Position numbers and translations under genes: made by a program. The notes beneath the pieces were generated by a model. The model was not told the DNA's origin. It searched no databases and was given only the letters and a program-made list of their open reading frames with translations. Below are positions 15,925 through 24,859 of a stretch of 32,983 nt of DNA, one piece after another. Positions within the stretch are counted from its first letter, which is position 1. Each line of letters begins with the position of its first letter. Source of the DNA: Bacteroidales bacterium (GTDB lineage: Bacteria > Bacteroidota > Bacteroidia > Bacteroidales > UBA932); the NCBI GenBank assembly GCA_017454335.1, contig JAFTDE010000058.1, positions 1 to 32,983 on the forward strand, given 5' to 3'.

Positions 15925-16389
15925 TTATTTCTTTCCGAAAAGGCCTCCGAGGATGCTGGTCGCGGCGCCGAGGATGCCGGCTCCGCCCTTCTTGCCACCC
16001 TGCAGGGTGATCAGGATGTCGTTCAGGTCCACATCACCGTCGCCGTCCTGGTCCTTGATGAATCCGGAAACCTTGCTGAGGATGACCGGAATGAGGCCCG
16101 AAAGCTTGCTGCTCAGGGCATTGCCCAGGTTGAGGTTCTTCAGGATGTTGTTCGAGAACAACGATCCGGCCAGGGCCGTAACCGGACTGCTGGCGACATC
16201 CGCCTTGCCGGTGAAAAGGTTCTTGAGCTGGTCCAGGCCGCCGGCCTTGGTCGCCGTCTGGGTCAGACTCCCGAGAATGGACTCGGACAGACCGCCGAGC
16301 ACCTTGTTCTGGATATTGGAAGGAATTTCCACGTTGCCGGCAGCGGCCTTGACCTGCTGGGCAATAAGATCACTGAGATTGAATGCCAT
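15925..16389 (-). CDS. Small DUF937-like protein with an EF-hand-type loop
   Basis: The start chosen is the ATG at 16387-16389 (MAFNLSDLIA), giving 154 residues; the longer reading runs into the GH3 gene and has no support. The body is a set of Ala/Leu/Ser-rich helices (LGGLSESILGSLTQTATKAGG, positions 31-51 with one residue more) with a Gly-rich C-terminus, resembling DUF937/YidB-like proteins. Residues 113-124 form a perfect 12-residue calcium-binding loop (D113, D115, D117, G118, V120, D124), as in EF-hands and dockerins. No signal peptide is seen, so it seems cytoplasmic. Function unknown. A -7 element lies at 16422-16429. Confidence 0.75.
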   Translation of the reverse strand: MAFNLSDLIAQQVKAAAGNVEIPSNIQNKVLGGLSESILGSLTQTATKAGGLDQLKNLFTGKADVASSPVTALAGSLFSNNILKNLNLGNALSSKLSGLIPVILSKVSGFIKDQDGDGDVDLNDILITLQGGKKGGAGILGAATSILGGLFGKK

Positions 16390-16421
16390 AATATGAGAGT
16401 TTAGTGTTTGTGCTTGGTATA

Positions 16422-16429
16422 CAAATATA
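16422..16429 (-). promoter_or_regulatory. Candidate -7 element for the EF-hand protein
   Basis: TATATTTG on the minus strand lies about 33 nt before the start codon. A clear -33 TTTG is missing; a T-rich run takes its place. It separates this gene from the GH3 gene, which ends 52 bp upstream of its start. Confidence 0.5.
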
Positions 16430-16441
16430 AGGAAAAAAAAC

Positions 16442-18595
16442 TTACTTTGTTCCAATCCGGCACTGCTTGCACAGACGCAGATTGTCCGAAGACCCGCCGA
16501 CGAAAAGATCCAGGCGGCCCGGTTCGAGCGTCCAGCCCTTTTCCTCATCCCAGTAACGAAGATCGTCCACCGGGACCTCCAGGGTAATGCGCTGCGTCTG
16601 TCCCGCCTTCAGCGCCACGCGCGCGAATGCCTTGAGTTCCTTGACCGGCCACTGGACCTGCCCGTCCGGACGCCCCACGTACAGCTGGGCGACCTCCTCG
16701 GCGTCCATATCCCCCGTATTGGTCAGCGAGAAACTGGCCCGGATCGTCTGGCCCGAACCGTAGCTTGCACGGTCCAGAGACATATCCTCGTATTCAAAAT
16801 GGACATAGGACAGCCCGTATCCGAAAGGATAGCTGACCGCCAGGTTCTGCGCATCGTACCAGCGGTAACCGACCAGCAGGCCCTCGCTGTACAGGGCCGT
16901 CGGAATGCGGGGATCGAGGGCGGTCTGCCGGCCCTCCTGGCGGTCCTGGCGGTACATCCGGGCAAAGAGATCGCCGGCATCCGGACTCAGCTGGGGATAC
17001 ACGCCCAGCGCAAAGGCGGGGCTGTCCTCCAGCCGCGCCGGGAAGGTGAAGGGCAGCTTGCCCGAAGGGGCGATCCGGCCCAGCAGCACATCCGCCAGGG
17101 CGTGCCCGCCTTCCAGACCGTTCCACCAGGCCTGCACCAGGGCAGGCGATACGGCTTTCGCCACCGACAGGTCGCAGGGACCGCCGGACTGGATGACCGT
17201 GATGATGTTCGGGTTGACCGCAGCCAGGGCGCGCAGCAGCGAATCCTGGCCGTCCGGCAGGAAGATGTCCCGACGGTCACGCCCCTCGCTCTCCTGCTCG
17301 CGCGTGGTGCCGCCGACGAAGATGACGACATCCGCTCCCTCGGCTATGCCCATGTCATCGGGGCTGAAGACGATTTCAGCCTCCTCACCGATGCGGTCCT
17401 TCAGGCCCTGCAGGGCGGTGATTTCATACGGGGACTTGGCACCGGCCCCCACGCCGCCGGATGCGGTGCGGGTCTCGATGCGCGGACCGACAACCGCGAT
17501 GCGGTGCAGTCCGGCCAGGTTCAGAGGCAAAATCCGGCCCTCATTCTTCAGCAGCACGATCGAGCGGGTCGCCACTTCGTAGGCGGTCCGCTGCTGTTCG
17601 GGCTGGGAGGTCTTTTCGACATTGGCCTGCTCCGGCGGAACGGCCGGCACGGTGAAGCGCACCCGCAGGATCTCGCGGACCTTGGCGTCGACCACGCTCT
17701 CGCTCACCTTGCCCGCCCGAACGGAATCGATCAGCGCCGGGCCGAGATAGCTGTCTCCGGTCATCTGCACGTCCAGACCGCCCAGGGCCGCACCCATCGT
17801 GCTGTGCGTACCGCCCCAGTCCGAGACGGTCAGGCCGTTGAATCCCCACTCGCCGCGCAGGATCTCGTTGTTCAGGTGCGGGTTCTCCGAGCAGTAATCC
17901 CCGTTCACCCGGTTGTAGGCCGTCATGACGCTGTAGGCGCCGCCCTCGCGGACACCGGCCTCGAAGGGCTTGAGATAGATCTCGCGCAGGGTCCGCTCGT
18001 CCACCACGGCGTTGACGCTGCCGCGGTTGAGCTCCTGGTTGTTCACGGCGTAGTGCTTGAGGCAGACGCCGGTCCCCGTGGACTGCACACCGAGGGTGTA
18101 TCCCACCGTCAGGCGCGCCGACAGGAAGGGATCCTCGCTGAGGTACTCATAACTGCGTCCCCCCACCGGCAGGCGCTGGATGTTGATGGCCGGGCCCAGG
18201 ATGATGTCCTTGCCGCGGCGACGCGCCTCGGTGCCCATGCCCTCGCCGTACAGGCGGGCCATCTCCGGGGACCAGGTGGCCGCCAGGGCCGATCCGGTCG
18301 GGTAGTAGGTGGCGGAATCCGTCGTCCAGCCCAGCGGGCGGAAACGGTCCCCGACTTCTTCCCGGATGGCAAAAGGACCGTCCGCATAGCGGATCTCGGG
18401 AATGCCCAGGCGCGGAATGCCTTCGGAAGACATGATGGTCTTGCTGTGCAGCATTTCCACCTTCTCTTCGAGGGACATGCCGGCGATGATACGGTCGATT
18501 TCTTTTTCATGGCGCAGGAGCGCTGACTGCGGGGTGCGGGGTGCACACGACAGCAGCAGGAGTCCGGCGCAGAGGGCGATGAGGGTCTTTTTCAT
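16442..18595 (-). CDS. Glycoside hydrolase family 3 lipoprotein (beta-glucosidase/xylosidase type)
   Basis: The start chosen is the ATG at 18593-18595, giving 717 residues with a lipoprotein signal (LLS then Cys-17). The GH3 N-terminal TIM barrel (about 30-300) carries KH at 180-181 and the nucleophile Asp-259 in TVSDWGG. The GH3 C domain (about 310-545) contains the acid/base region REQESEGRDRRDIFLP. A fibronectin III-like domain closes the protein (about 610-700). It releases terminal sugars from beta-glycosides at the periplasmic or outer-membrane face. The exact sugar is not readable. The symporter gene ends 13 bp upstream of its start, so the two are likely one operon for uptake and breakdown. 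Confidence 0.95.
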   Translation of the reverse strand: MKKTLIALCAGLLLLSCAPRTPQSALLRHEKEIDRIIAGMSLEEKVEMLHSKTIMSSEGIPRLGIPEIRYADGPFAIREEVGDRFRPLGWTTDSATYYPTGSALAATWSPEMARLYGEGMGTEARRRGKDIILGPAINIQRLPVGGRSYEYLSEDPFLSARLTVGYTLGVQSTGTGVCLKHYAVNNQELNRGSVNAVVDERTLREIYLKPFEAGVREGGAYSVMTAYNRVNGDYCSENPHLNNEILRGEWGFNGLTVSDWGGTHSTMGAALGGLDVQMTGDSYLGPALIDSVRAGKVSESVVDAKVREILRVRFTVPAVPPEQANVEKTSQPEQQRTAYEVATRSIVLLKNEGRILPLNLAGLHRIAVVGPRIETRTASGGVGAGAKSPYEITALQGLKDRIGEEAEIVFSPDDMGIAEGADVVIFVGGTTREQESEGRDRRDIFLPDGQDSLLRALAAVNPNIITVIQSGGPCDLSVAKAVSPALVQAWWNGLEGGHALADVLLGRIAPSGKLPFTFPARLEDSPAFALGVYPQLSPDAGDLFARMYRQDRQEGRQTALDPRIPTALYSEGLLVGYRWYDAQNLAVSYPFGYGLSYVHFEYEDMSLDRASYGSGQTIRASFSLTNTGDMDAEEVAQLYVGRPDGQVQWPVKELKAFARVALKAGQTQRITLEVPVDDLRYWDEEKGWTLEPGRLDLFVGGSSDNLRLCKQCRIGTK

Positions 18596-18608
18596 AAGGA
18601 TATTCGGA

Positions 18609-20192
18609 TTATTCGGTATCGTCAACCAGCGACGTGGAAGCCCGGACGGTAACCGTATTGTCGTAGCAGGAGAACATCTTGTCCACTTCCCCGCGGTTCT
18701 GCACCCGGCCGAAAAGGCTGACGAGGGGCACCAGGACCAGCCCCAGGACCATCGCCAGCACGCCGGCATTGATCGGGGAGGAGAAGAACGGGGACAGGAA
18801 GGTCTTCCCGGTGAAATTGCAGTACATGCACGCGCACATCAGCGCGACGCCGGACACGAAACTCACCCATACGGCCGCTGGGGTGGTCCGCTTCCAGTAC
18901 AGCCCGTACAGGAACGGCGCCAAGAAAGCGCCGGCCAGCGCGCCCCAGGAGATACCCATCAGCTGGGCGATGAAGGTGACGGAACTGCGCGCCTGGACGA
19001 TCGCGATCAGCGAGGACACGGCGATGAAGAACAGCACCAGCAGGCGGATGCACAGCAGCTGGGTCTTGTCGGAGAGCTTCGCCCCTTTGTGCGTAGCGGC
19101 GTGCGCCGGCACGATGATGTCCAGGGTCAGGGTGGACCCGGACGTCAGAACCAGCGAAGACAACGTGGACATCGAGGCGGACAGCACCAGGATGATGACG
19201 ATGCCGATCATCAGGTCCGGCAGGGTCTGCAGCATCGAGGGGATGACGCTGTCATAGACCGGCGTCCCGGCCGGGGTATATTCGATGACTGATCCGTACA
19301 GCCGGCCGAAACCGCCGAGGAAATAGCAGCCGCCGGCCACGACCAGCGCGAAGAAGGTCGAGATGACCGTTCCCTTGCGGATGGCCGCTTCGTTGCGGAT
19401 CGCATAGAACTTGCCGACCATCTGCGGCAGGCCCCAGGTACCCAGCGAAGTCAGCAGCACGACGCCCAGCAGGTACAGGGGCTGGGGACCGAAGAAGGAG
19501 GTGAAGGCGCCGCCCAGCGCCGGAGCCGTCTCGCTGGGGATCTGCGACAGCCTTTCGACGGCGGCGGTGAAGCCGCCGTTGCCGTTCAGCACGGACAGGA
19601 TGACCGCGACGATGCCCACGAGCATGATCAGGCCCTGGATGAAGTCATTGACAGCCGTCGCCATGTATCCGCCGACCAGGACGTAGACGCCCGTCAGGAC
19701 GGCCATGCCCAGCACGCACCACAGGTAATCGATGCCGAAGGCCATGCTGAACAGACGCGACAGTCCGTTGTACAGCGACGCGGTATAGGGAATCAGGAAG
19801 ATGAAGACGATGACGGAGGCCGCGACCTTCAGCGCGTTCGATCCGAAACGGCGTCCGAAGAAATCCGGCATGGTCGCGCTGTGCAGGTACTGGGTCATCA
19901 GGCGCGTGCGCCGGCCCAGGATGCGCCAGGCCAGCAGGGATCCGATCAGGGCGTTCCCGATGCCGATCCAGGTCGCCGCCAGGCCGTAGCGCCAGCCGAA
20001 CTGGCCGGCATAGCCGACGAAGATGACCGCGGAGAAATACGAGGTGCCGAATGCGAAGGCCGTCAGCCAGGATCCGACGTTGCGTCCCGCCAGGACGAAG
20101 CCCTGGACGTTCGTCGCCGTACGGCGGCAGTAGATGCCGACCGCGACCATCACGGCGAAGAAGAAGACGAGTAGGAGGATTTTCAGGAGCAT
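18609..20192 (-). CDS. Sodium:solute symporter (SSS family)
   Basis: The 527-residue product has about 13 membrane helices. It carries SSS family features: FVLAGRNVGSWLTAFAFGTSYFSA near the N-terminus (positions 32-55), the GGYMATAVNDFIQG signature around 174-187, and a LSASMSTLSSLVL helix. It imports a small solute with sodium at the inner membrane. It resembles proline/sugar symporters, but the substrate is unknown. The GH3 gene 13 bp downstream points to a sugar released from a beta-glycoside. The C-terminal tail is cytoplasmic and acidic. It is divergent from purU, with a -7 element at 20212-20219. Confidence 0.93.
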   Translation of the reverse strand: MLLKILLLVFFFAVMVAVGIYCRRTATNVQGFVLAGRNVGSWLTAFAFGTSYFSAVIFVGYAGQFGWRYGLAATWIGIGNALIGSLLAWRILGRRTRLMTQYLHSATMPDFFGRRFGSNALKVAASVIVFIFLIPYTASLYNGLSRLFSMAFGIDYLWCVLGMAVLTGVYVLVGGYMATAVNDFIQGLIMLVGIVAVILSVLNGNGGFTAAVERLSQIPSETAPALGGAFTSFFGPQPLYLLGVVLLTSLGTWGLPQMVGKFYAIRNEAAIRKGTVISTFFALVVAGGCYFLGGFGRLYGSVIEYTPAGTPVYDSVIPSMLQTLPDLMIGIVIILVLSASMSTLSSLVLTSGSTLTLDIIVPAHAATHKGAKLSDKTQLLCIRLLVLFFIAVSSLIAIVQARSSVTFIAQLMGISWGALAGAFLAPFLYGLYWKRTTPAAVWVSFVSGVALMCACMYCNFTGKTFLSPFFSSPINAGVLAMVLGLVLVPLVSLFGRVQNRGEVDKMFSCYDNTVTVRASTSLVDDTE

Positions 20193-20211
20193 GGTAATAC
20201 ACTTGTTTCTA

Positions 20212-20219
20212 CAAAGCTA
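20212..20219 (-). promoter_or_regulatory. Candidate -7 element for the symporter-GH3 operon
   Basis: TAGCTTTG on the minus strand fits TAnnTTTG and lies about 20 nt upstream of the symporter start. No clear -33 element is seen at the usual distance. Confidence 0.5.
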
Positions 20220-20240
20220 ACGAAAAAATCAGGGAATTGC

Positions 20241-20248
20241 TATCTTTG
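20241..20248 (+). promoter_or_regulatory. Candidate -7 element for purU
   Basis: TATCTTTG on the plus strand lies 20 nt before the purU ATG. The -33 region has no TTTG. With the minus-strand element at 20212-20219 it forms a compact divergent promoter region. Confidence 0.55.
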
Positions 20249-20268
20249 GGGCGTTAATAGTAGTGTAT

Positions 20269-21129
20269 ATGAAGAATCCGACCGCCATCCTGCTGCTCCA
20301 TTGCCCGGACAAACAGGGCATCATCACCGACGTGACCCGCTTCATCAGCGACAACCACGGCAACATCGTCTACCTGGACCAGTACGTGGACACCGTCGAT
20401 TCGATGCTGTTCATGCGCATCGAATGGGAACTGGACGGATTCCTGATCCCGCGCGAGGGGCTGCGGACCTATGTGAACGCCCTGTTCTCGGACCGCTACG
20501 ACATGAGCATCAATGTCTTCTTCAGCGACGAGAAGCCCCGTATGGCCATCTTCGTCAGCAAACTCAGCCACTGCCTGTACGACCTGCTGGCCCGGTACAA
20601 CGCCGGCGAATGGAACGTGGACATCCCCTGCATCATCAGCAACCACGAGGACCTGCGCTACGTAGCCGAACAGTTCGGCATCCCCTACCATGTCTTCCCC
20701 ATCACGGCGGAAAACCGCGCGCAGACCGAGCAGGCGGAGCTGGAGCTCCTGCGCAGGGAACGGATTTCCTTCATCGTGCTGGCCCGCTACATGCAGATCA
20801 TCAGCGACGACATGATCCGGGAATATCCGCACCACATCATCAACATCCACCACTCCTTCCTGCCGGCCTTCGTCGGCGCCCGCCCCTACCACCAGGCCTA
20901 CGAACGCGGCGTCAAGATCATCGGCGCCACCAGCCACTACGTCACCGCGGACCTGGACGCCGGCCCGATCATCGAGCAGGACGTCGTCCGCATCACGCAC
21001 AAGGATACGCCGGAATCCCTCGTGCTCAAGGGAAAAGACCTGGAGAAAATCGTGCTGAGCCGGGCCGTGACCAAGCACATCGAACGCAAGATCCTCTCTT
21101 ACAAGAACCGGACGATCATTTTCGGATAA
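20269..21129 (+). CDS. purU: Formyltetrahydrofolate deformylase
   Basis: PurU hydrolyses 10-formyl-THF to formate and THF, balancing one-carbon pools. I prefer the ATG at 20269 (MKNPTAILLL, 286 residues) over an in-frame GTG 6 bp upstream. An N-terminal ACT domain (about 5-80, HCPDKQGIITDVTRF) precedes a formyltransferase-fold domain. Asn-192 and His-194 (INIHHSFLPAF) and Asp-230 (ADLDAGPII) match the catalytic triad of this fold. The ACT domain separates it from GART (PurN). It is a single cytoplasmic gene divergent from the symporter; the downstream antiporter gene is convergent, 16 bp away. Confidence 0.96.
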   Translation: MKNPTAILLLHCPDKQGIITDVTRFISDNHGNIVYLDQYVDTVDSMLFMRIEWELDGFLIPREGLRTYVNALFSDRYDMSINVFFSDEKPRMAIFVSKLSHCLYDLLARYNAGEWNVDIPCIISNHEDLRYVAEQFGIPYHVFPITAENRAQTEQAELELLRRERISFIVLARYMQIISDDMIREYPHHIINIHHSFLPAFVGARPYHQAYERGVKIIGATSHYVTADLDAGPIIEQDVVRITHKDTPESLVLKGKDLEKIVLSRAVTKHIERKILSYKNRTIIFG

Positions 21130-21145
21130 AAGGCGCGCGGAAAGG

Positions 21146-23407
21146 CTAGTCCCGCCCCGCCTCGTTGAACCAGTCGATGGAGGCGCGCTCGCCCGCCAGC
21201 CAGACCGTATCCCCCGCCTGGAACTTGAAATCCGCGGCCGGGTTGGCCAGGAATTCGCCGTCGCGCAGCACGCTGATCACCATGACACGGTAATCCCGCA
21301 TCCGCAGGTTGTGCAGGGTCTTGCCGGTCAGGTAGGACGTTTCGCCCAGCCGGACCGGAACCACGTCGAATACCTCGGTGTCCCGCGGCTGCTCCTGCAC
21401 GGAGGCCTCGACCAGATTGCGGAAGGCCTGGATCTGTTCGCCGGTACCCGCCGCCAGGACCACGTCGTCAGGATACAGCAGTTCATCCCCGGAAGGGATG
21501 GTGATGGTGCGGCTGCCGCGCATGATCTTCACGATGTTCACCCCCGTTTCCGTCCGGAACGGCAGTTCCTTCAGGGGCCGGCCGACGAAGGAGGAATCCG
21601 GCGAGAGCTGCACCTTCTCGAGATGGACGTCATATCCCGCCAGTTTGTCGCGGAAAGACGTGGTGACGGGGGCCAGTTCCTTGGCGCGGGCTTCGCGGGC
21701 GTTGAGATTCTCGATGAAACGGCGCTCGATCGCGGAGAAGCGGGTGGCGGAGCGCCGGGCGATCACCGTGAACACCAGGATCGCGGCGACGACGGCCAGG
21801 ACCGTCCAGCCCGCCATGTGGAAATGGCTGGCCAGCGTCATCAGGACGAAGGAAATGGCCAGGAAGATCTGCAGGAAGATAAGGGCCAGCAGCGGCAGGC
21901 GGTTGCTCTCCTTCTCGCGGATCAGCTTGTGCGCCGATTCGGTGTTGTTCTTCCCGACGGCGATTCCGTACAGGAAGGGTGCCATCACCAGCAGCGTGAT
22001 GCCGGCGCTGGCCAGCTTGACCGCGGATTCGGACCAGTGGCTGAACCATTTGCCCAGCAGCGGATCCAGATACAGGCGGGACCCGATCATGATGGCCACG
22101 ATCACCACGGTGTACAGCGCCAGACGCAGGAAGTACTGGCGCAGGTACTGCCGCCATTCGCTGCGTTCCGCACTGGACTGCGGGTGCGAGGCCTCTTCGC
22201 TGCGCCGGATCCAGTCCAGCCAGCGCGAAGGCAGTTTGCGCGCCGCCAGGGCGGAGGCGCCGTCGGAGAGCTTGATCATGTACGGGGTCGTGAAGGTCGT
22301 GATGACCGAAACGGTCACGATGACGGGATAGATGAAGCCCCGCATCACGCCCAGGCTGGTTCCCACGCCGGCGATGATGAATCCGAACTCGCCCAGCTGC
22401 GCCAGGCTGAATCCGGCATGGACGGAATTGTCCAGCCCGCGGCCGGACAGGATGCCGCCCCCGGCGGTGAATAGGATGTGGGTCAGGATGACGATGACGG
22501 TCAGCAGCAGGATGACCGCCCAGTTCTGCGCGATAACGGCCGGGTCCACCATCATGCCCACGGAGACGAAGAAGATGGCGCTGAACAGGTCCTTGATGCC
22601 GGTGACCAGGCGGCCGATGTGTTCGCTCTCGACCGTCTCCGCCAGGATCGATCCCATCACGAAGGCGCCGAGCGCGGAGGAGAATCCCACGGTCGTCGCC
22701 AGGCTGACCATGCCGAAGCATAGGCCGATGCTGACAATCAGCAGGATCTCGTCGTTGAGGTACCTGCGCGCCTTCTTCAGCACGGTCGGGATCAGGTAGA
22801 TGCCCACCAGGAACCACAGGATGAGGAAGAAGACGAGTTTCGCGAGGTTGAACAGCATCTCGGGCCCGGAGAACTGGCGGGAGACCGCCATCGTGGACAG
22901 GAGCACCATCAGCAGGATGGCGATCAGGTCCTCGATGACCAGGGTGCCGAAGACCAGCGAGGCATAGGGGCGCTGCTTCAGTCCCATGTCATCGTAGGCC
23001 TTGATGACCACGGCGGTCGAGGACATGGACAGCAGGCCGGCCAGGAACACGCTCTCCATCGAGTCCCATCCCAGGGCCTTGCCCACCAGGAAGCCGATGA
23101 CGAAGACGCCGATGAACTTGCTGCCCGCCACGACCAGGGCGCTGGTACCCACCTTGAGGAGTTTCTTGAAAGAGAATTCCAGGCCCAGGGTGAACATCAG
23201 GAAGATGACACCGATCTCGGACCATTCGCTGACCGCCTGCTGGCTGGAGATGCCCGGGAAGAAATCGATGTGCGGGCCGATCAGGATGCCCGCCAGGATG
23301 TACCCCAGCACCAGCGGCTGCTTGAGCGCCCGCGAAATGATGGTAAAAACCCCGGCGCCGATCAGGATGACGGCCAGGTCCCGTACGAGATTCAGTTCCT
23401 CAGACAT
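21146..23407 (-). CDS. CPA2 family monovalent cation:proton antiporter with C-terminal RCK_C domains
   Basis: The 753-residue product has the Na+/H+ exchanger fold of CPA2 transporters (about 1-385): GYILAGILIGP at 31-41, FLMFTLGLEFS and GAFVMGSILAET. A further membrane segment group follows (about 425-550), then a soluble region with two TrkA-C/RCK_C-like domains (about 585-660 and 665-750, with PLKELPFRTETGVNIVKIMRG). It exchanges K+ or Na+ for protons at the inner membrane. The RCK_C parts suggest regulation by a ligand, but a full RCK_N nucleotide-binding domain is not seen. It follows the acyltransferase gene by 10 bp, so they are probably co-transcribed. Confidence 0.92.
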   Translation of the reverse strand: MSEELNLVRDLAVILIGAGVFTIISRALKQPLVLGYILAGILIGPHIDFFPGISSQQAVSEWSEIGVIFLMFTLGLEFSFKKLLKVGTSALVVAGSKFIGVFVIGFLVGKALGWDSMESVFLAGLLSMSSTAVVIKAYDDMGLKQRPYASLVFGTLVIEDLIAILLMVLLSTMAVSRQFSGPEMLFNLAKLVFFLILWFLVGIYLIPTVLKKARRYLNDEILLIVSIGLCFGMVSLATTVGFSSALGAFVMGSILAETVESEHIGRLVTGIKDLFSAIFFVSVGMMVDPAVIAQNWAVILLLTVIVILTHILFTAGGGILSGRGLDNSVHAGFSLAQLGEFGFIIAGVGTSLGVMRGFIYPVIVTVSVITTFTTPYMIKLSDGASALAARKLPSRWLDWIRRSEEASHPQSSAERSEWRQYLRQYFLRLALYTVVIVAIMIGSRLYLDPLLGKWFSHWSESAVKLASAGITLLVMAPFLYGIAVGKNNTESAHKLIREKESNRLPLLALIFLQIFLAISFVLMTLASHFHMAGWTVLAVVAAILVFTVIARRSATRFSAIERRFIENLNAREARAKELAPVTTSFRDKLAGYDVHLEKVQLSPDSSFVGRPLKELPFRTETGVNIVKIMRGSRTITIPSGDELLYPDDVVLAAGTGEQIQAFRNLVEASVQEQPRDTEVFDVVPVRLGETSYLTGKTLHNLRMRDYRVMVISVLRDGEFLANPAADFKFQAGDTVWLAGERASIDWFNEAGRD

Positions 23408-23417
23408 CGACGGTGGA

Positions 23418-24533
23418 TCAGTCCTTTTGCTTTTGCTCCTTCTTCAGTTTCTTCTCCTGCTTCTCCATCTCCTTCCGCTGGCGGCGGGAGATCTTTTTCT
23501 CACGCTTCTCGCGGGAGTCCGAGCGGCGGCCCAGCAGGCGCGCCACGATCCGCTCACGCAAGCCCTCATCCATCTGCGGCCAGCGACGCTTGGCCCGCTT
23601 CATCAGCTCGTGGACGTAGTTCTCGAGACGGCGTCCGCGCTTGTCGTCATAGATTTCGTCGAGGCAGATCATCAGCCCGGTGTCCAGGATGTCGGACATC
23701 TCGTCGTTGACGGCGGTTCCGAATACCTTCATCGTGGGCGACAGGGTCATGTAGGAATTGACCAGCGGCGGGATGCTGACGCCCAGCTGGCGCACCGCGG
23801 CCTTCAGGTTCTTGTAGTCGTCCTTGAGGTTCCCGTCCTTGAGGATGAGGTCCATCATGCGCGGATCCCCGCCCCCGGAGAAAGGATGGTAGGGCCGGAC
23901 CAGTTCTTCCCTGTCCCCGAAATACTTGTCCAGGTAGTGGAAGATCAGGTCCCGCGCCGTCTTGTCGTAAGTCGGGTAGATCGTCGCCTTGCCGATCATG
24001 TACATCACCTTGGGATGGTCCAGCATCACGGCGAAGATTCCGTCCCAGAGGCTGTCCAGGGCGAAGATCGCCTTCGCTCCGGCCTTGGAACTCTGGTACT
24101 CCGGCGCGACGAACGAGCGGCCCAGCTCCATCGTATAGGGCAGGTAATCCTTGATGAAGGTGTCGGAATAGTGGAACAGGTGCGAGGAGGTCATGTGCGG
24201 CTGGCCGTCTTCGCGGAGCTTCACGTCCGATCCGAAGATGTAGCGGTATCCGCCGATGATCGCCTGCTCCTCGGGATCCCACAGGATCAGCTGCTTGTAG
24301 GGCGTCTCCATCGTATCGAACTCGTCCAGGTCCAGCGCCAGGCCCACGGAACCGCCCTCCGCGCGGAAGGAGATCTCGCGCAGGCGGCCGATTTCACGCA
24401 GGACGTTCGGGGAGTCATGCCCGTCCACCACGTACAACTCGTTGTTGCCGTGGCTGGTGTCCTGTATCTTTTTTTCCGGGGTCAGTTCGGCGCAGAGCAG
24501 CGCCCTGTCCACGGGATCGATGATCTTTTCCAT
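23418..24533 (-). CDS. GlsB/OlsB-like N-acyltransferase (GNAT fold), putative aminolipid synthase
   Basis: I prefer the ATG at 24531-24533 (MEKIIDPVDRALLC, 371 residues); an ATG 21 bp upstream is possible but leaves a leader of about 10 nt. The protein resembles the hemolysin/OlsB-type acyltransferases, including Bacteroides GlsB, which acylates glycine for glycine lipids. Conserved parts are VLREIGRLREISFRAEGG, the LDEFD...QLILWDP region, and IIGGYRYIFG. A Lys/Arg/Glu-rich tail (about 330-371) may be membrane-associating or coiled. The partner GlsA-type O-acyltransferase is not in the window. The CPA2 antiporter follows after 10 bp. The precise amino-acid substrate is inferred only. Confidence 0.75.
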   Translation of the reverse strand: MEKIIDPVDRALLCAELTPEKKIQDTSHGNNELYVVDGHDSPNVLREIGRLREISFRAEGGSVGLALDLDEFDTMETPYKQLILWDPEEQAIIGGYRYIFGSDVKLREDGQPHMTSSHLFHYSDTFIKDYLPYTMELGRSFVAPEYQSSKAGAKAIFALDSLWDGIFAVMLDHPKVMYMIGKATIYPTYDKTARDLIFHYLDKYFGDREELVRPYHPFSGGGDPRMMDLILKDGNLKDDYKNLKAAVRQLGVSIPPLVNSYMTLSPTMKVFGTAVNDEMSDILDTGLMICLDEIYDDKRGRRLENYVHELMKRAKRRWPQMDEGLRERIVARLLGRRSDSREKREKKISRRQRKEMEKQEKKLKKEQKQKD

Positions 24534-24567
24534 TGGTTTGCAGTTTACGTACACAAAAGGTCAACTA

Positions 24568-24575
24568 CAAATATA
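24568..24575 (-). promoter_or_regulatory. Candidate -7 element for the acyltransferase-antiporter pair
   Basis: TATATTTG on the minus strand matches the -7 consensus, about 35 nt before the preferred start. No convincing -33 element is present in the short gap to the upstream gene. Confidence 0.5.
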
Positions 24576-24598
24576 GGAAAAAATCAGATACGACAGGG

Positions 24599-24859
24599 TT
24601 ATTTCTTGATCGCCTTCTTGATCAGATTCCAGACGAAGAGCAGGACGACGGCACCGATGACAGCGCAGACGATCTGGCCGTACCACTGGGACCAGAAGGA
24701 CCCGTTGGCGCCCAGCAGGCCCAGCAGCCAGCCGCCGACGAAACCGCCGACAAGGCCGATGATGATGTTCCACAGCAGGCCGCCTTTTTCCTTGGCCACG
24801 AAGAATCCGGCCAGCCAGCCGGCGATGGCTCCGAAGAGCAGGGTAAGAAGAATGTTCAT
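24599..24859 (-). CDS. YeaQ/YmgE-type small membrane protein
   Basis: The start chosen is the ATG at 24857-24859 (MNILLTLLFGAIAG), giving 86 residues. Three hydrophobic segments are separated by short turns, with WLAGFFVAKEKGGLLWNIIIG and GFVGGWLLGLLG, typical of the transglycosylase-associated/YeaQ family. These inner-membrane proteins are linked to stress responses, but their mechanism is unknown. The ATG overlaps the stop of the YhfC gene by 4 bp (ATGA), so the two are translationally coupled. Not to be confused with the GlsB acyltransferase next door, despite the database label GlsB/YeaQ. Confidence 0.88.
   Translation of the reverse strand: MNILLTLLFGAIAGWLAGFFVAKEKGGLLWNIIIGLVGGFVGGWLLGLLGANGSFWSQWYGQIVCAVIGAVVLLFVWNLIKKAIKK

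Noticed and set aside
16799-18526. 575-residue plus-strand frame
   Set aside because: Antisense to the GH3 gene, rich in Arg, Gln, His and Asp, with no signal or domain.
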